Positions 1 to 8,717 of a stretch of DNA of 64,000 bases are shown here, piece after piece. Both the position numbers and the translations under genes were made by a program. The stretch comes from Arthrobacter sp. CDRTa11 (GTDB lineage Bacteria; Actinomycetota; Actinomycetes; Actinomycetales; Micrococcaceae). The notes beneath the pieces are model-generated. The model made no database searches, was not told the origin of the DNA, and saw only the letters and a list, made by a program, of their open reading frames with translations. How positions within the stretch are numbered: position 1 is the first letter of the stretch; the number at the start of each line of letters is the position of its first letter. The stretch spans positions 2,170,001-2,234,000 of the forward strand of contig NZ_CP044532.1 in assembly GCF_026427775.1 (NCBI RefSeq), given 5' to 3'.

Positions 1-668
1 GCGACGCCTTCGTCACCGAAAGTAGTGCCGATTCCGGCAAATTTGGCGAGGCGCAGGGCTTTTCTGACTGCCTCGCCTAGGTCTATTTGCGTATCTGACG
101 TGTGGTCCATCTTCGACGGAGTTCGCCTGGTAAACCTGACAACTGTGTAATGGCTGCTTTGCTGGATCAGCCCTGATTTGTGAATCTCGTGTGCGGCCCG
201 ACGGCGTTCATCCGGGGAAGTGTGCATGAGTTTCTGCATGAGTTCCTGCAGTTGTTCCGCTCCTTGGCGCCTGGCGGTCTCGCGTTCGGCCAGCAGCCGG
301 CCAAGGATCTCGCCGACGGAACTGAGAATTTTCAAGTCATGCTCAGGTACTGATCCGTCGGGGCTCGCGTCCTCGTATGTTACATAGCCCTTGAGCTCCC
401 CGCTAAGCCGAACAGGGTAAACCACATGGCTAGGAACGTCCTTTTCAGATGGAAGCTTGACCGGTCCCGTCGCATTCCTTACCTTCAGTCGCCGAATAGC
501 ATTGATGGCCCCGTCAGTGCCCCGACGCGTAAGAATGATAGAGAGCTGGGCTCTATCGACGCTCTCACGTTGTTTGCTGTGCGCGGCGAGGTTCATTTCC
601 GTGTCCAGCACCACCACGGGAACGCCGAGGCGGGTGGCTAGTTCTTCAGTGGCATCGTCGAGGTTCAT
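1..668 (-). CDS. PucR/CdaR-like transcriptional regulator, C-terminal part outside window
   Basis: About 222 codons are open on the minus strand from an ATG at 668 to the left edge, so the protein is cut by the window. The N-terminus (LATRLGVPVVVLD, then AAHS) and a later segment (YPVRLSGELKGYVTY, followed by a helix ending GRLLAERETARR) read like the GAF-like sensor domain of PucR/CdaR-type regulators. From about residue 150 a new domain begins. The DNA-binding C-terminus expected in this family is not visible. It lies 40 bp downstream of the amidohydrolase gene in the same direction, so the two are probably cotranscribed and it may sense the hydrolase's substrate or product. I see no alternative ATG upstream in frame; a stop lies near 725. 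Family call is by eye. Confidence 0.6.
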   Translation of the reverse strand, partial: MNLDDATEELATRLGVPVVVLDTEMNLAAHSKQRESVDRAQLSIILTRRGTDGAINAIRRLKVRNATGPVKLPSEKDVPSHVVYPVRLSGELKGYVTYEDASPDGSVPEHDLKILSSVGEILGRLLAERETARRQGAEQLQELMQKLMHTSPDERRRAAHEIHKSGLIQQSSHYTVVRFTRRTPSKMDHTSDTQIDLGEAVRKALRLAKFAGIGTTFGDEGV

Positions 669-708
669 GATGGCAAGGATTTCGCTTTTCGTGGATTTCG
701 GGCCAGGA

Positions 709-1617
709 CTAGAGGTCCAGTTTTAGGAGGCGAACGGCGTTGTCTTTCATAATTCCGGGTAGGACCTCCGGCTTGAGGGACATGGCCTGGGCATCTTCTA
801 TCCACCGGTCAGGAGTCAGCAGCGGAAAATCGGATCCAAAGAGGACGCGTTTTCGCAGAATCGAGTTAGCGTATCGCACAAGCTCGGGTGGGAAGTACTT
901 TGGGCTCCAGCCTGAGAGATCAATCCACGTATTGTGTTTGTGGGTGGCCACAGCGAGTGCCTCGTCCTGCCACGGCACTGACGGGTGGGCCATGATGATT
1001 TGAAGGTCGGGAAAGTCGGCGGCGACGGGGTCAATGAGGATCGGGTTCGACAGCCCAAGCCGAAACCCGCGTCCGCCTCGCATTCCTGCACCGATGCCGG
1101 TCTGCCCTGTGTGGAACAGGGCGACAGATCCTGCCTCCTGCAGGGCAGCGTACAAAGGATAGAAATGTTCGTCGCTTGGGTCAAACCCTTGGACAGTTGG
1201 GTGGAACTTGAAGCCCCGAACTCCGCTTTCATCTATTAGACGTTGAGCTGCTTCGAGGGCGTCGTGCCGGCGAGGGTCGACCGAACCGAAGGGTATGAGC
1301 ACATCGTTATTGCGTGCCGCACCTTCGGCGATTTCTTCGCTGGAGATAGCCGCATGACCCAGCTGAGTTTCCGCATCAACAGTAAAGACCACTGCGGCCA
1401 TTTTCCGTTCACGATAATAGGCGGCAATCCCATCAATATCTGGGCGCGGGCCGTCGGCCTTGAAGTACTTCGCCGCCGCCTCCGCAAGATCAGGCGGCAA
1501 GGACTGGTGCCCATGATGATCCACTTCGATGTGAACATGCATGTCGATCGCTTCAATCTCATCCAGTTTGAGGGCTGGTTCGTAACGTGAGTGTTTCCTG
1601 GACACGGTGTTGGACAT
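709..1617 (-). CDS. Amidohydrolase family (amidohydrolase_2) metal-dependent hydrolase
   Basis: A 302-residue TIM-barrel amidohydrolase. The metal-binding HxH motif is at His27/His29 (DMHVH), followed by GFKFHP near residue 138, LFHTGQTG near 170, IIMAHPS near 213 and the catalytic-Asp motif LFGSDFP near 266, in the usual order. Such enzymes hydrolyse or decarboxylate small carboxylated or aromatic substrates in the cytoplasm; the substrate here is not evident. The start is well supported: GGGAGG lies just upstream of the ATG. It precedes the PucR-like regulator (gap 40 bp) and follows, after about 210 bp, the DAO-type flavoprotein on the same strand. The three may form one catabolic unit (inference). 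Confidence 0.85.
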   Translation of the reverse strand: MSNTVSRKHSRYEPALKLDEIEAIDMHVHIEVDHHGHQSLPPDLAEAAAKYFKADGPRPDIDGIAAYYRERKMAAVVFTVDAETQLGHAAISSEEIAEGAARNNDVLIPFGSVDPRRHDALEAAQRLIDESGVRGFKFHPTVQGFDPSDEHFYPLYAALQEAGSVALFHTGQTGIGAGMRGGRGFRLGLSNPILIDPVAADFPDLQIIMAHPSVPWQDEALAVATHKHNTWIDLSGWSPKYFPPELVRYANSILRKRVLFGSDFPLLTPDRWIEDAQAMSLKPEVLPGIMKDNAVRLLKLDL

Positions 1618-1829
1618 GTCGTCCTCCCTTGGACTTTGTTGAGTGTTTCATGGCTGGCCGACCCGTGATCGCGAGCTGTGATGTTATCCCTGCGCCGTTG
1701 TCGGTCGCATGGGTTGAAGGTACGGGCATTCAAAACGACCTTGCGTAACCGGCCTGCGCGATGGTGTCGGGCGAGGGCCGCGCTTTGAGGCTGAAGCTCC
1801 ACTTCATCCGTGGGTGCTGCCCTCTGGCC

Positions 1830-3254
1830 TCACGAGTCGAAGCGAATTCCGAATAACGAGGCCGCCTTTAGCAGTATCCCGTCTTTGCCACCGTTGGCGT
1901 CGGATTTGGCGACTGCCCTACGCATTGCCTGAATCAAGGGGTACGCGATTGGTTCGGGTGGAATCGGAATCGGCAAGCGGCGGGCCATTTTCAACCGTGT
2001 GCGTTCAGTGTCAGCGCCTTCCAGCAGGTCGAGCATTGTCTCGGCCCCGAAACGGGTAGCCGCAACGCCGAGACCCGTGTAGCCGGCGCTGTAAGCCACC
2101 CGCTGGTCCCCGGTGCTGCCATGGAAGGCCACAAGTTGCGTTGACATGTCGATCATGCCGCCCCATTTGTGGGAGAACATGACGCCTTTCAACTGCGGGA
2201 ACGTGGAGTAGAAATGATCAGCCAGGCGTACGAAGGTTTCCGGGCGTTGATCCTGTTCTGGCTTTACACGACGTCCACGGTGATAAACAGCGTCGTAGCC
2301 CCCGAAGAGAACCCGATTGTCGGCCGTCTTTCGGTAGTAGTGAAATTCCCGGCCGGCATCGGTGATTCCGTGCCTGCCCGTCCAGGAGATACTTTCAAGT
2401 TGTTCGTCGCGTAGTGGCTCTGTCGTCAGCACGTAGTCGTAGATCGGTACAGTGAACAGACGGAGACGCTTCAATAGAGATGGGAAGCCATTCGTGGCAA
2501 GTGCTACTTTGCTGGCACGGACGCTTCCCGATGGCGTCCGAACCATCACGGCCATGTTCCTGCGTTTCAACACGATCGCCGGTGACCGTTCGTAGATTTC
2601 CACGCCCAGATTTTCAGCCGCACGGGCCAAGCCCCACGCCAATTTTGCGGGGTTTAGCAGGGCAACACCCTTGGTGCTGAGCATGCCAGCCCGGTAGAGG
2701 GGAGAATTAGCCAGATCCCGCAGTTGGGCGTCGTCGAGGAATTCTCCTTCCCCGGACAAAGCCGCTTTACGGAGTTGCTCCACCTGATACTCTTCGGTGG
2801 CTACCGTCAGCATAGGTTCCAGCTCGAATTCAGCATCGATGCCGTACCGCTCGATCCGTTCCTGGATCGCTTGGAAATTCTGACTTTCCAATTTCTTGAG
2901 AACCCTTAGGTCATCAGCGAAATGCGTGGCTCCGTTCTCGGATCCATGCGTCAAGCTGGCTTCACAGAAACCACCGTTCCGCCCACTGGCAGCCCACCCC
3001 ACCTGACTGGCCTCCAACAACACGACGCGCCTCTCCGGGTAGCGTTCCTTAGCTGTCAACGCCGTCCACAAACCGCAAAAGCCTCCGCCCACCACCAGCA
3101 AATCCGCCGTCAATTCATCCAAGAGGATGGGACGCGGATTCGGCTTTCCCGGACCATCCAGCCAGAAGGGGACTTTGCTGGCCCCACTGAGGCTCGCCTC
3201 GATCAGCTGCGCATCATTTCGCAGGATATGTCCGTAAGCGGTGTGGTTCATCAT
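1830..3254 (-). CDS. FAD-dependent oxidoreductase, DAO family (PuuB-like)
   Basis: A 474-residue flavoprotein. The dinucleotide-binding motif LLVVGGGFCGLWTA lies around residues 52-65 after an unusually long N-terminal lead, and is followed by VVLLEAS and the GWAASGRNGGF signature of DAO-fold amine oxidases such as gamma-glutamylputrescine oxidase. A C-terminal AYSAGYTGLGVAATRFG segment is the usual second FAD contact. It probably oxidises an amine or amino acid with release of ammonia or a semialdehyde; substrate unknown. Two ATGs are adjacent (3254 and 3251); TAGGAGC sits so close that the second may be the one used. It lies upstream of the amidohydrolase on the same strand. The neighbouring region above 3254 carries an unrelated broken flavoprotein. 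Confidence 0.82.
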   Translation of the reverse strand: MMNHTAYGHILRNDAQLIEASLSGASKVPFWLDGPGKPNPRPILLDELTADLLVVGGGFCGLWTALTAKERYPERRVVLLEASQVGWAASGRNGGFCEASLTHGSENGATHFADDLRVLKKLESQNFQAIQERIERYGIDAEFELEPMLTVATEEYQVEQLRKAALSGEGEFLDDAQLRDLANSPLYRAGMLSTKGVALLNPAKLAWGLARAAENLGVEIYERSPAIVLKRRNMAVMVRTPSGSVRASKVALATNGFPSLLKRLRLFTVPIYDYVLTTEPLRDEQLESISWTGRHGITDAGREFHYYRKTADNRVLFGGYDAVYHRGRRVKPEQDQRPETFVRLADHFYSTFPQLKGVMFSHKWGGMIDMSTQLVAFHGSTGDQRVAYSAGYTGLGVAATRFGAETMLDLLEGADTERTRLKMARRLPIPIPPEPIAYPLIQAMRRAVAKSDANGGKDGILLKAASLFGIRFDS

Positions 3255-3599
3255 GCTCCTAGTAACGATGGCAGGGCAGCTCGTTGTAGTATCAAGTTCC
3301 CTGTTATCAGGACTCCTGTCATTGTAGGGCTAAGGCGGCATTTTTACCATGCTTGCTTGGAGCGATACCTTGGGGCTGTCGCCCTTGGCAGCAGCGTGCG
3401 AAACGCGAACCCTGTGGCCTCCGCAGAGAGAATCAGCCTCTTTCGCTTCCATCTGCCGCACCGCCAGTGAAGCCACTAACAAGGGACAAGCTCGTGGATG
3501 CGATCGGCGCCTTTTCTTGAACACGGAGGCCTGTCGCTATTACATGACACGGCTGCTGCGGTGCGAACGGCGGCATTGAGTTCAGTGCGGCGGCCCGGG

Positions 3600-4864
3600 C
3601 AACGCTGGGAGCCCTCTGGGGACCTGTCATCTTCTGTCGGCGGCCGAACGGGGAGAGGCATCGAACCCTGCGAATGGAACTTTGGCCCTCTTGGCCCCTA
3701 CGCGGACTTGGTACGTCGCTCCCCATCTGGCTGGCGGGAGGCGCTGCTTGACGTTGAGAAGACGGACATGGCCCACAATGAGTGGCGTGCCGGAAGGGCG
3801 CTGGTGGGTGCGCTGTTGCACGCCTGCCTCACAGCCGATATTGAGATACAGACAGGTACGCGTGCCGTGCGGCTTGAGAAGGGCGAGGACCGAGTGATCG
3901 GAGCCTGGGTGAAGCGTGAAGGATCGGACGACGCTGAGACTCTCATCGAAGCGCGCGGTGGTGTGATCCTTGCCAGCGGTGGGTTCGAATGGAACAGCGA
4001 ACTGGTCCAAGCTTTCCTCGGCACGCCCATGGATTCCCCCGTCAGTGCACCTACCAACGTCGGCGACGGACTTCGGATGGCAATGGCCGTCGGCGGACAG
4101 TTGGGCAACATGTCGCAGGCTTGGTGGACACCCGCAATTCGCGTCGCAGACGAGTATTACGAAGGCGGACCTCTGAACCGCTTTGTCACTCACGAGCGGC
4201 CGAAGCCAGGATCAATCGTAGCAAACCGCACAGGACGTCGCTTTGCCCGCGAAACCTTGAACTACAACGATTTCGGCAAGGCGATGACTGTCTTTGACGG
4301 CGCTGCATATGAGTACCCGAACACCCCGGCCTTTTTGGTTTTTGATAATCAATGCCGTCGCTCCTACCCCATGGTTGGCGTGGAGCCGGGCGACCCGACT
4401 CCCAGCTGGATGAACGAGTCCTCATCGCTGCAAGAACTGGCGGACAAGCTTTCAATCGACATCGACTCCTTCTCCCGACAGATAGCTGAATACAATGAAA
4501 AGGCCGCGGCCGGAGAAGATCCGGACTACCGTCGTGGTGAAACCGATTACGAGCGATACGCCGGCGATCCTACCTGGGAGAAAATGGGACCATTCGACGA
4601 TTGGGCGAAGGCCCCTACTACGGTTTGAAAATGCGGCTGGGCGCGCTCGGAACCAAGGGCGGCCCAATGGTCGACTTGGAAAGTCGTGTGCGTCACGTGA
4701 ACGGCGGGCCAATTGATGGCCTCTTTGCCGCAGGAAACGTGGCCGCAAGCATCATGGGTCCCAGCTATCCGGGTCCCGGGGTGATCCTGGGTCCGGCGAT
4801 TGTCCATGCACTCCGGGCGGGCAGGGCCGCAGCCAGGGAATCGATACTTGCGACACCTAGGTAA
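3600..4864 (+). pseudogene. Broken FAD-binding dehydrogenase (3-ketosteroid-delta1-dehydrogenase / fumarate reductase flavoprotein type)
   Basis: Two reading frames together give the middle and end of a KstD-like flavoprotein. Frame one (to 4628) holds ALVGALLHACL, GVILASGGFEWN, GSIVANRTGRRF and the helical LSIDIDSFSRQIAEYN region. Near 4605-4615 homology moves to another frame that carries GPYYGLKMRLGALGTKGG and GLFAAGNVAASIMG up to the stop at 4864. The N-terminal GxGxxG FAD motif is absent: upstream sequence (3255-3600) does not encode it in any frame I could read. So the gene has both a lost 5' part and a frameshift. An intact relative lies at 5985-7592 on the same strand, suggesting an old duplication or two transferred copies. 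The exact 5' limit of homology is uncertain. Confidence 0.7.
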
Positions 4865-5984
4865 GAGACCAAACCGGACAGAATAGAAGGGCAAGGAATA
4901 GGATGTTCGGCGTGGGTGCAGAGGAGGCCGGGGGAGCCCAGGAAAGGCGCTCCGTCCCGATTCCTGCAGGCCGGCAACCCGGGCCTAGGCGGCAAGTGCC
5001 CGACTGCGGAAGTCTCTAGCCGCTCTTGGGCCGAGTTTCGTATCTATAAGGACGTCTGTAGCTGGACATCGTGGACGGCGCGTCTCGGGCTTTGTGGAAG
5101 CCTTGACGGATTGGGCTCGGTTCCATGAGTGGGACACATTCGCGTTGAAGCACAATGGCGCTGATCCCGGTTTTACAGGTTCAACGCCCTGGCCGCTGCC
5201 TACGGTTCGGTAGCAGCTACGTGGCGCGTTCGATCAAGCCGCGGACCGACCTCGGCGCCGTGCCAGGAGCGCTGCCGGATACTCTAGCGAAAGCCCCGTC
5301 GCAGTTCCGCCGCTCCGCGTGCGACCAGCAACCATTGCTGGGAAGATCGATCTCCACGCATGGGACCTCAAGTGCGAATGCCGTGCCGTTGTCCGAGAAC
5401 AGCTGTGGAGTACCGCACGCCGGCTGACCGGGTTATTCACCCGCGTAAATGCTGTTTGACGGGTTCTGCCACTGCCTTCTTACATTCTTGCCTGCGGCCT
5501 CCCCCGCTTTGCTCCATGACAGGACTTGAGGATTGCTCCAGGCTGAGCCACGACCTATTTGATCGTCAGTATCAGGATCCTTGACATGCGGATTGTGATT
5601 GATGACACTTATGGAGTCTTGGAAACATCGCTGGAACTGTTGGCGATCAAACACGCCATCGTGGGTGTGGGCCCTCCATGCGGCGTGTGCGAACGATGCA
5701 TCCAGCCTCAGGAATTGATGCTTTCGCACCAGAAAGGACCGGGAAGAGTGAAACAACGTGTCACCTTAGGGGCGAGTAAGTTCGCCATAGCCAGCCTGAT
5801 CGATTGGGTTTACGGCATCTAACAGCCGATGCGAATGTGAACTTCTCCCGCGAATTGGACTGGGAACTTCAGTGCAGCATGCGGGGAATAGGTTTGCGTC
5901 CAAGTGGTTCGTTTCCATTGCGCCGGCCTTGCCATGAGTGTGTTTGAAGAAATTTCACGTTGCTACTATGAGGAAGAGGTGCGG
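4865..5984 (+). other. Non-coding or decayed stretch with a possible transposase scrap
   Basis: No convincing gene is seen in this 1.1-kb stretch. On the minus strand around 5370-5430, one frame reads GTPQLFSDNGTAF, which resembles the DNG core of an IS481-type integrase domain, followed by IDLPSNGC; stops and frame changes follow at once. If real, it is a short, very decayed remnant. The last part (5900-5984) is the leader of the next gene, and an in-frame but SD-less extension of that gene runs back to 5904. Confidence 0.3.
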
Positions 5985-7592
5985 ATGATGTTGTGGTCCG
6001 AAGAAGTGGACTTTGTAAGTGTAGGCGGGGGCATTGGTGGCCTTACAGCTGCTCTTGTTGCCCATGAGGCTGGCCTGAATGTGGTTGTGTTGGAGAAGAG
6101 CGCCAAGCTTGGCGGTGTCGCCTCGCTGTCCCTTGGCCAAGTCTGGGTGCCAGCCAATAGCCTCGAAGCCGAGGCGGGAATCCGTGATTCGGCTGAGGAA
6201 GGCCTCGCCTATATGACTTGGGTTGGTGGAGGATTTGCCGAATCCGCCCACACAGACGCCTTTGTGCGCTGGGGATCGGCAATAATCGATTTCTTAGGAA
6301 AACATGCTCATGTGGCCTGGCGCATTTGGCGCGGCCAACCCGACTATTACTTCCCGGTCGGACCTGGCTCAGTTACCGAAGGCCGCTGCTTGGAGGTCGA
6401 ACCGTTGGCGGGAGTAAACCTCGGCAAGTGGGCTGAACTCACCCGCATTCCCCCAACCGCCCGAGTGACAAATGAAGAACAAGCCACTGGATCCAGCAAG
6501 ACGTTACTGGCGGAACGCGCAGAGAAGGATTTTCGGGCAAAAGGCGGCGGCCTGGCTGCGTACCTCATAAGGAACGCGGTCGAACGAGGCATCTCCCTTC
6601 GTCCCGGCTGTGAAGTTGTCGAGCTCGTCCGGGTGGAACGCCGCGTCGTCGGGGTAGTGGTCAAAGAAGACGGCATTACGAAGGCGATCCGAGCCAAGCG
6701 CGGTGTATTGCTCGCAACGAGTGGATACGACTGGTCACCTCAAATGGTCCGTAATTTCGATGCCCGCACCGAACCTGCCAGCCTCACCATGCCGGAGATA
6801 ACGGGCGACCACCTGCGGATGGCAGGCATGCTCGGTGCCCGAGTGGTTTCACCCGGCGTCCGTCCACAATGGATAGACCCCCGCTTCCGTCTGGGCAGCT
6901 CATTAGAACGGATCAACACGTCGGCCCCGGGCGTAATTATGGTTAACCGCAAGGGTGCCCGCTTCTCCGACGAGTCATTCGGTCCATCTTTCACCGCTGC
7001 TCTGGCACATGTCGACGTTGACCGACCGAGCCTGGCTAATCAGCCCTTCTGGGCCATCTTCGACGATGGCTTCCGCAAAGCTCGCGCCGTCGGTTCCATC
7101 AACCCAGGTGATCCACTACCGGATGAAATTGTGTCGGCCGATACACCAGAGGAGCTAGCGGAGAAGCTTGGGATCGATCCACAGGGACTGGTGGCGGAGT
7201 TGGAGCAATTCAACCTCCATGCAAGCGAAGGAGCAGACCCTCGCTTTGGAAGAGCAACCCGCCCGAGCACGTTCTACAAGTCTGCCGCAAGCCAAGGCGC
7301 TGCCACGATTGGCCCACTGACGAAGGCACCCTTTTACGGTGTGCCGTTGGTGACCGCAAGCATCGGCATTCCAGTTGCCGGATTAGCTGCGGATACTATC
7401 GGCCGCGTACTCGATTGGGAAAACCATGTAATTGAAGGTCTTTATGTGGCTGGCAATTCGATGGCAATGCACGACACCGGCATCGGTTACCAGAGTGGGT
7501 ATGCGAACACTCGCGCGCTTGTTTTCGCGATGCTTGGTGCCTGTCATGCCGCCGGCGTCGACCCTTCGGCTCTGGGGCTGTCCAGAATTTAG
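5985..7592 (+). CDS. FAD-binding dehydrogenase (3-ketosteroid-delta1-dehydrogenase-like)
   Basis: A 535-residue flavoprotein from the preferred ATG at 5985, which has GAGGAAGAGG at the right distance; the frame is open back to 5904 without a good ribosome site. The FAD motif FVSVGGGIGGLTAAL lies near residues 10-24, VVVLEKSAKLGG follows, then GVLLATSGYDW, PGVIMVNRKGARF and a C-terminal GLYVAGNSMAMHD / YQSGYANTRALVFA segment. This is the layout of 3-ketosteroid dehydrogenases and fumarate-reductase-type flavoproteins, which introduce or reduce C=C bonds next to a carbonyl. Nothing else here belongs to a steroid pathway, so the true substrate is open. A hairpin follows at 7713-7748. The broken relative upstream shares the same family signature. 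Confidence 0.82.
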   Translation: MMLWSEEVDFVSVGGGIGGLTAALVAHEAGLNVVVLEKSAKLGGVASLSLGQVWVPANSLEAEAGIRDSAEEGLAYMTWVGGGFAESAHTDAFVRWGSAIIDFLGKHAHVAWRIWRGQPDYYFPVGPGSVTEGRCLEVEPLAGVNLGKWAELTRIPPTARVTNEEQATGSSKTLLAERAEKDFRAKGGGLAAYLIRNAVERGISLRPGCEVVELVRVERRVVGVVVKEDGITKAIRAKRGVLLATSGYDWSPQMVRNFDARTEPASLTMPEITGDHLRMAGMLGARVVSPGVRPQWIDPRFRLGSSLERINTSAPGVIMVNRKGARFSDESFGPSFTAALAHVDVDRPSLANQPFWAIFDDGFRKARAVGSINPGDPLPDEIVSADTPEELAEKLGIDPQGLVAELEQFNLHASEGADPRFGRATRPSTFYKSAASQGAATIGPLTKAPFYGVPLVTASIGIPVAGLAADTIGRVLDWENHVIEGLYVAGNSMAMHDTGIGYQSGYANTRALVFAMLGACHAAGVDPSALGLSRI

Positions 7593-7712
7593 TCAAGGGC
7601 TAGCCAATGTCGGTAGTTGCGCTTGAGCAGGCCAAAGGCATGTCAGGCTATCTCCGATTCCTAGGTGGAGCACCTTGGAACGGCACATTCTGCCCTGCAC
7701 CAAGGCATGAAA

Positions 7713-7748
7713 GTTTCAGCCGGGCGGCTAAGCCCGCCTGGCTGAAAC
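7713..7748 (+). terminator. Strong hairpin downstream of the KstD-like gene
   Basis: A 15-bp stem (7713-7727 with 7734-7748, one G-U pair) encloses a 6-nt loop. It lies 120 bp after the flavoprotein stop. There is no U-run on either side, so it may stabilise the 3' end or terminate weakly rather than act as a canonical intrinsic terminator. Confidence 0.5.
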
Positions 7749-8311
7749 CGTATGGCTGTCGAAGTTGCTCGTGTTTATGTCCCATTCCCCTCCCATGCAT
7801 TGAACAGGCACCGCAGCGGAAAAGCGCCCTTGATCAGTCTCCGAGCGCACTCCTGTCCGCTCACCCTTGGCTAGAATTAGGACAACACTTGCGCCCGCCG
7901 GGTGTAGAAGGCTGCCAAGCTGCCACACACTTGGATCAGAAAGCGTTAGGGCAACTCTTCATTCCTATGATGCGCCTGGTTACTTGGCCTTCCGAGTGAC
8001 CCGATTTCCGAGCCTTTTTGGGTAGCCGCATCACCGCTACGCAGGAAGAGCACCCCACACCATTGCGCTTTGGGGCGTCAGCTCGGCTCATAGTCGCGCA
8101 CGAGTGAAGGCCCGTGACAGGACGAATCTAGCGGGGCAGGTTGGCTGCCCTCGCTTCCTTGAGAGCCAACCCCACCGCCCTTATAGAGGTGTATATAGGT
8201 GAGCCTTCGAAAGGGAGTTAGACAGTTGCCCGTTCCTGGCTCGTCTAAGGGTGACCTGCCCAAGGAGGAGTTCTATGGGCAGTTGTTATGGAGCCACTTC
8301 CTGAAGTGAAA
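7749..8311 (+). other. Intergenic stretch without recognisable gene
   Basis: About 560 bp with only short out-of-context ORFs. I see no protein-family motif, tRNA shape or repeat in it. Confidence 0.5.
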
Positions 8312-8533
8312 CTACGGACCCACCGTTGCTCTTTGTTGTTCCCAAGCGACAGGGCCACCCCGAAAAGCCGGCATTAGATTTCCCTCGCTGACAAAGACGA
8401 TGGGGCCCACTTGGCCTTCAGGAACCCAGAGTCCAGTCAACGGACAATGAGCTCCCGTACTGATCGACTTCGCAACGTAAAGAAGTCCCGTTCGATTACT
8501 TCGGGCAACTGGTGTGGAATCCGGGCTTTTCAT
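8312..8533 (-). CDS. Small conserved-looking protein (73 aa), TG..CP.TG.W family
   Basis: A 73-residue ORF with an excellent ribosome site: AGGAGG four bases before the ATG. The core STGAHCPLTGLWVPE, then FVSEGNLMPAFRGGPVAW, resembles the core of the small protein at 37785-38033 (TGQHAPASGWWSPE, then LQRGEIMPALDGDQTMW): same spacing of TG-H, P, G-W, P, an acidic G-MPA block and a terminal Trp. No signal peptide or membrane segment is seen. Function unknown. The start and the match to the second copy make it a likely real gene rather than a chance ORF. It is transcribed away from mmsA. Confidence 0.6.
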   Translation of the reverse strand: MKSPDSTPVARSNRTGLLYVAKSISTGAHCPLTGLWVPEGQVGPIVFVSEGNLMPAFRGGPVAWEQQRATVGP

Positions 8534-8717
8534 CGGTCCTCCTGACGGCGACAGCGTATACCCCTCATTTCAAGGGATACTTCCAACTTCCGCAGCTATA
8601 CATTTGTCTATTGCATCGCGATGAATCAGACAAAAGAAGATCGGCGCTGAGGTTAGTTGCTGTCTACGCTAGAGCCAGATGCCTCGCACATCGATCCCCG
8701 TCAGAAAAGAGAATGCA

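Noticed and set aside
5234..5756. Minus-strand ORFs at 5234-5440 and 5433-5756
   Set aside because: Neither frame has family sequence; only a 13-residue integrase-like scrap in another frame was kept, at low confidence.
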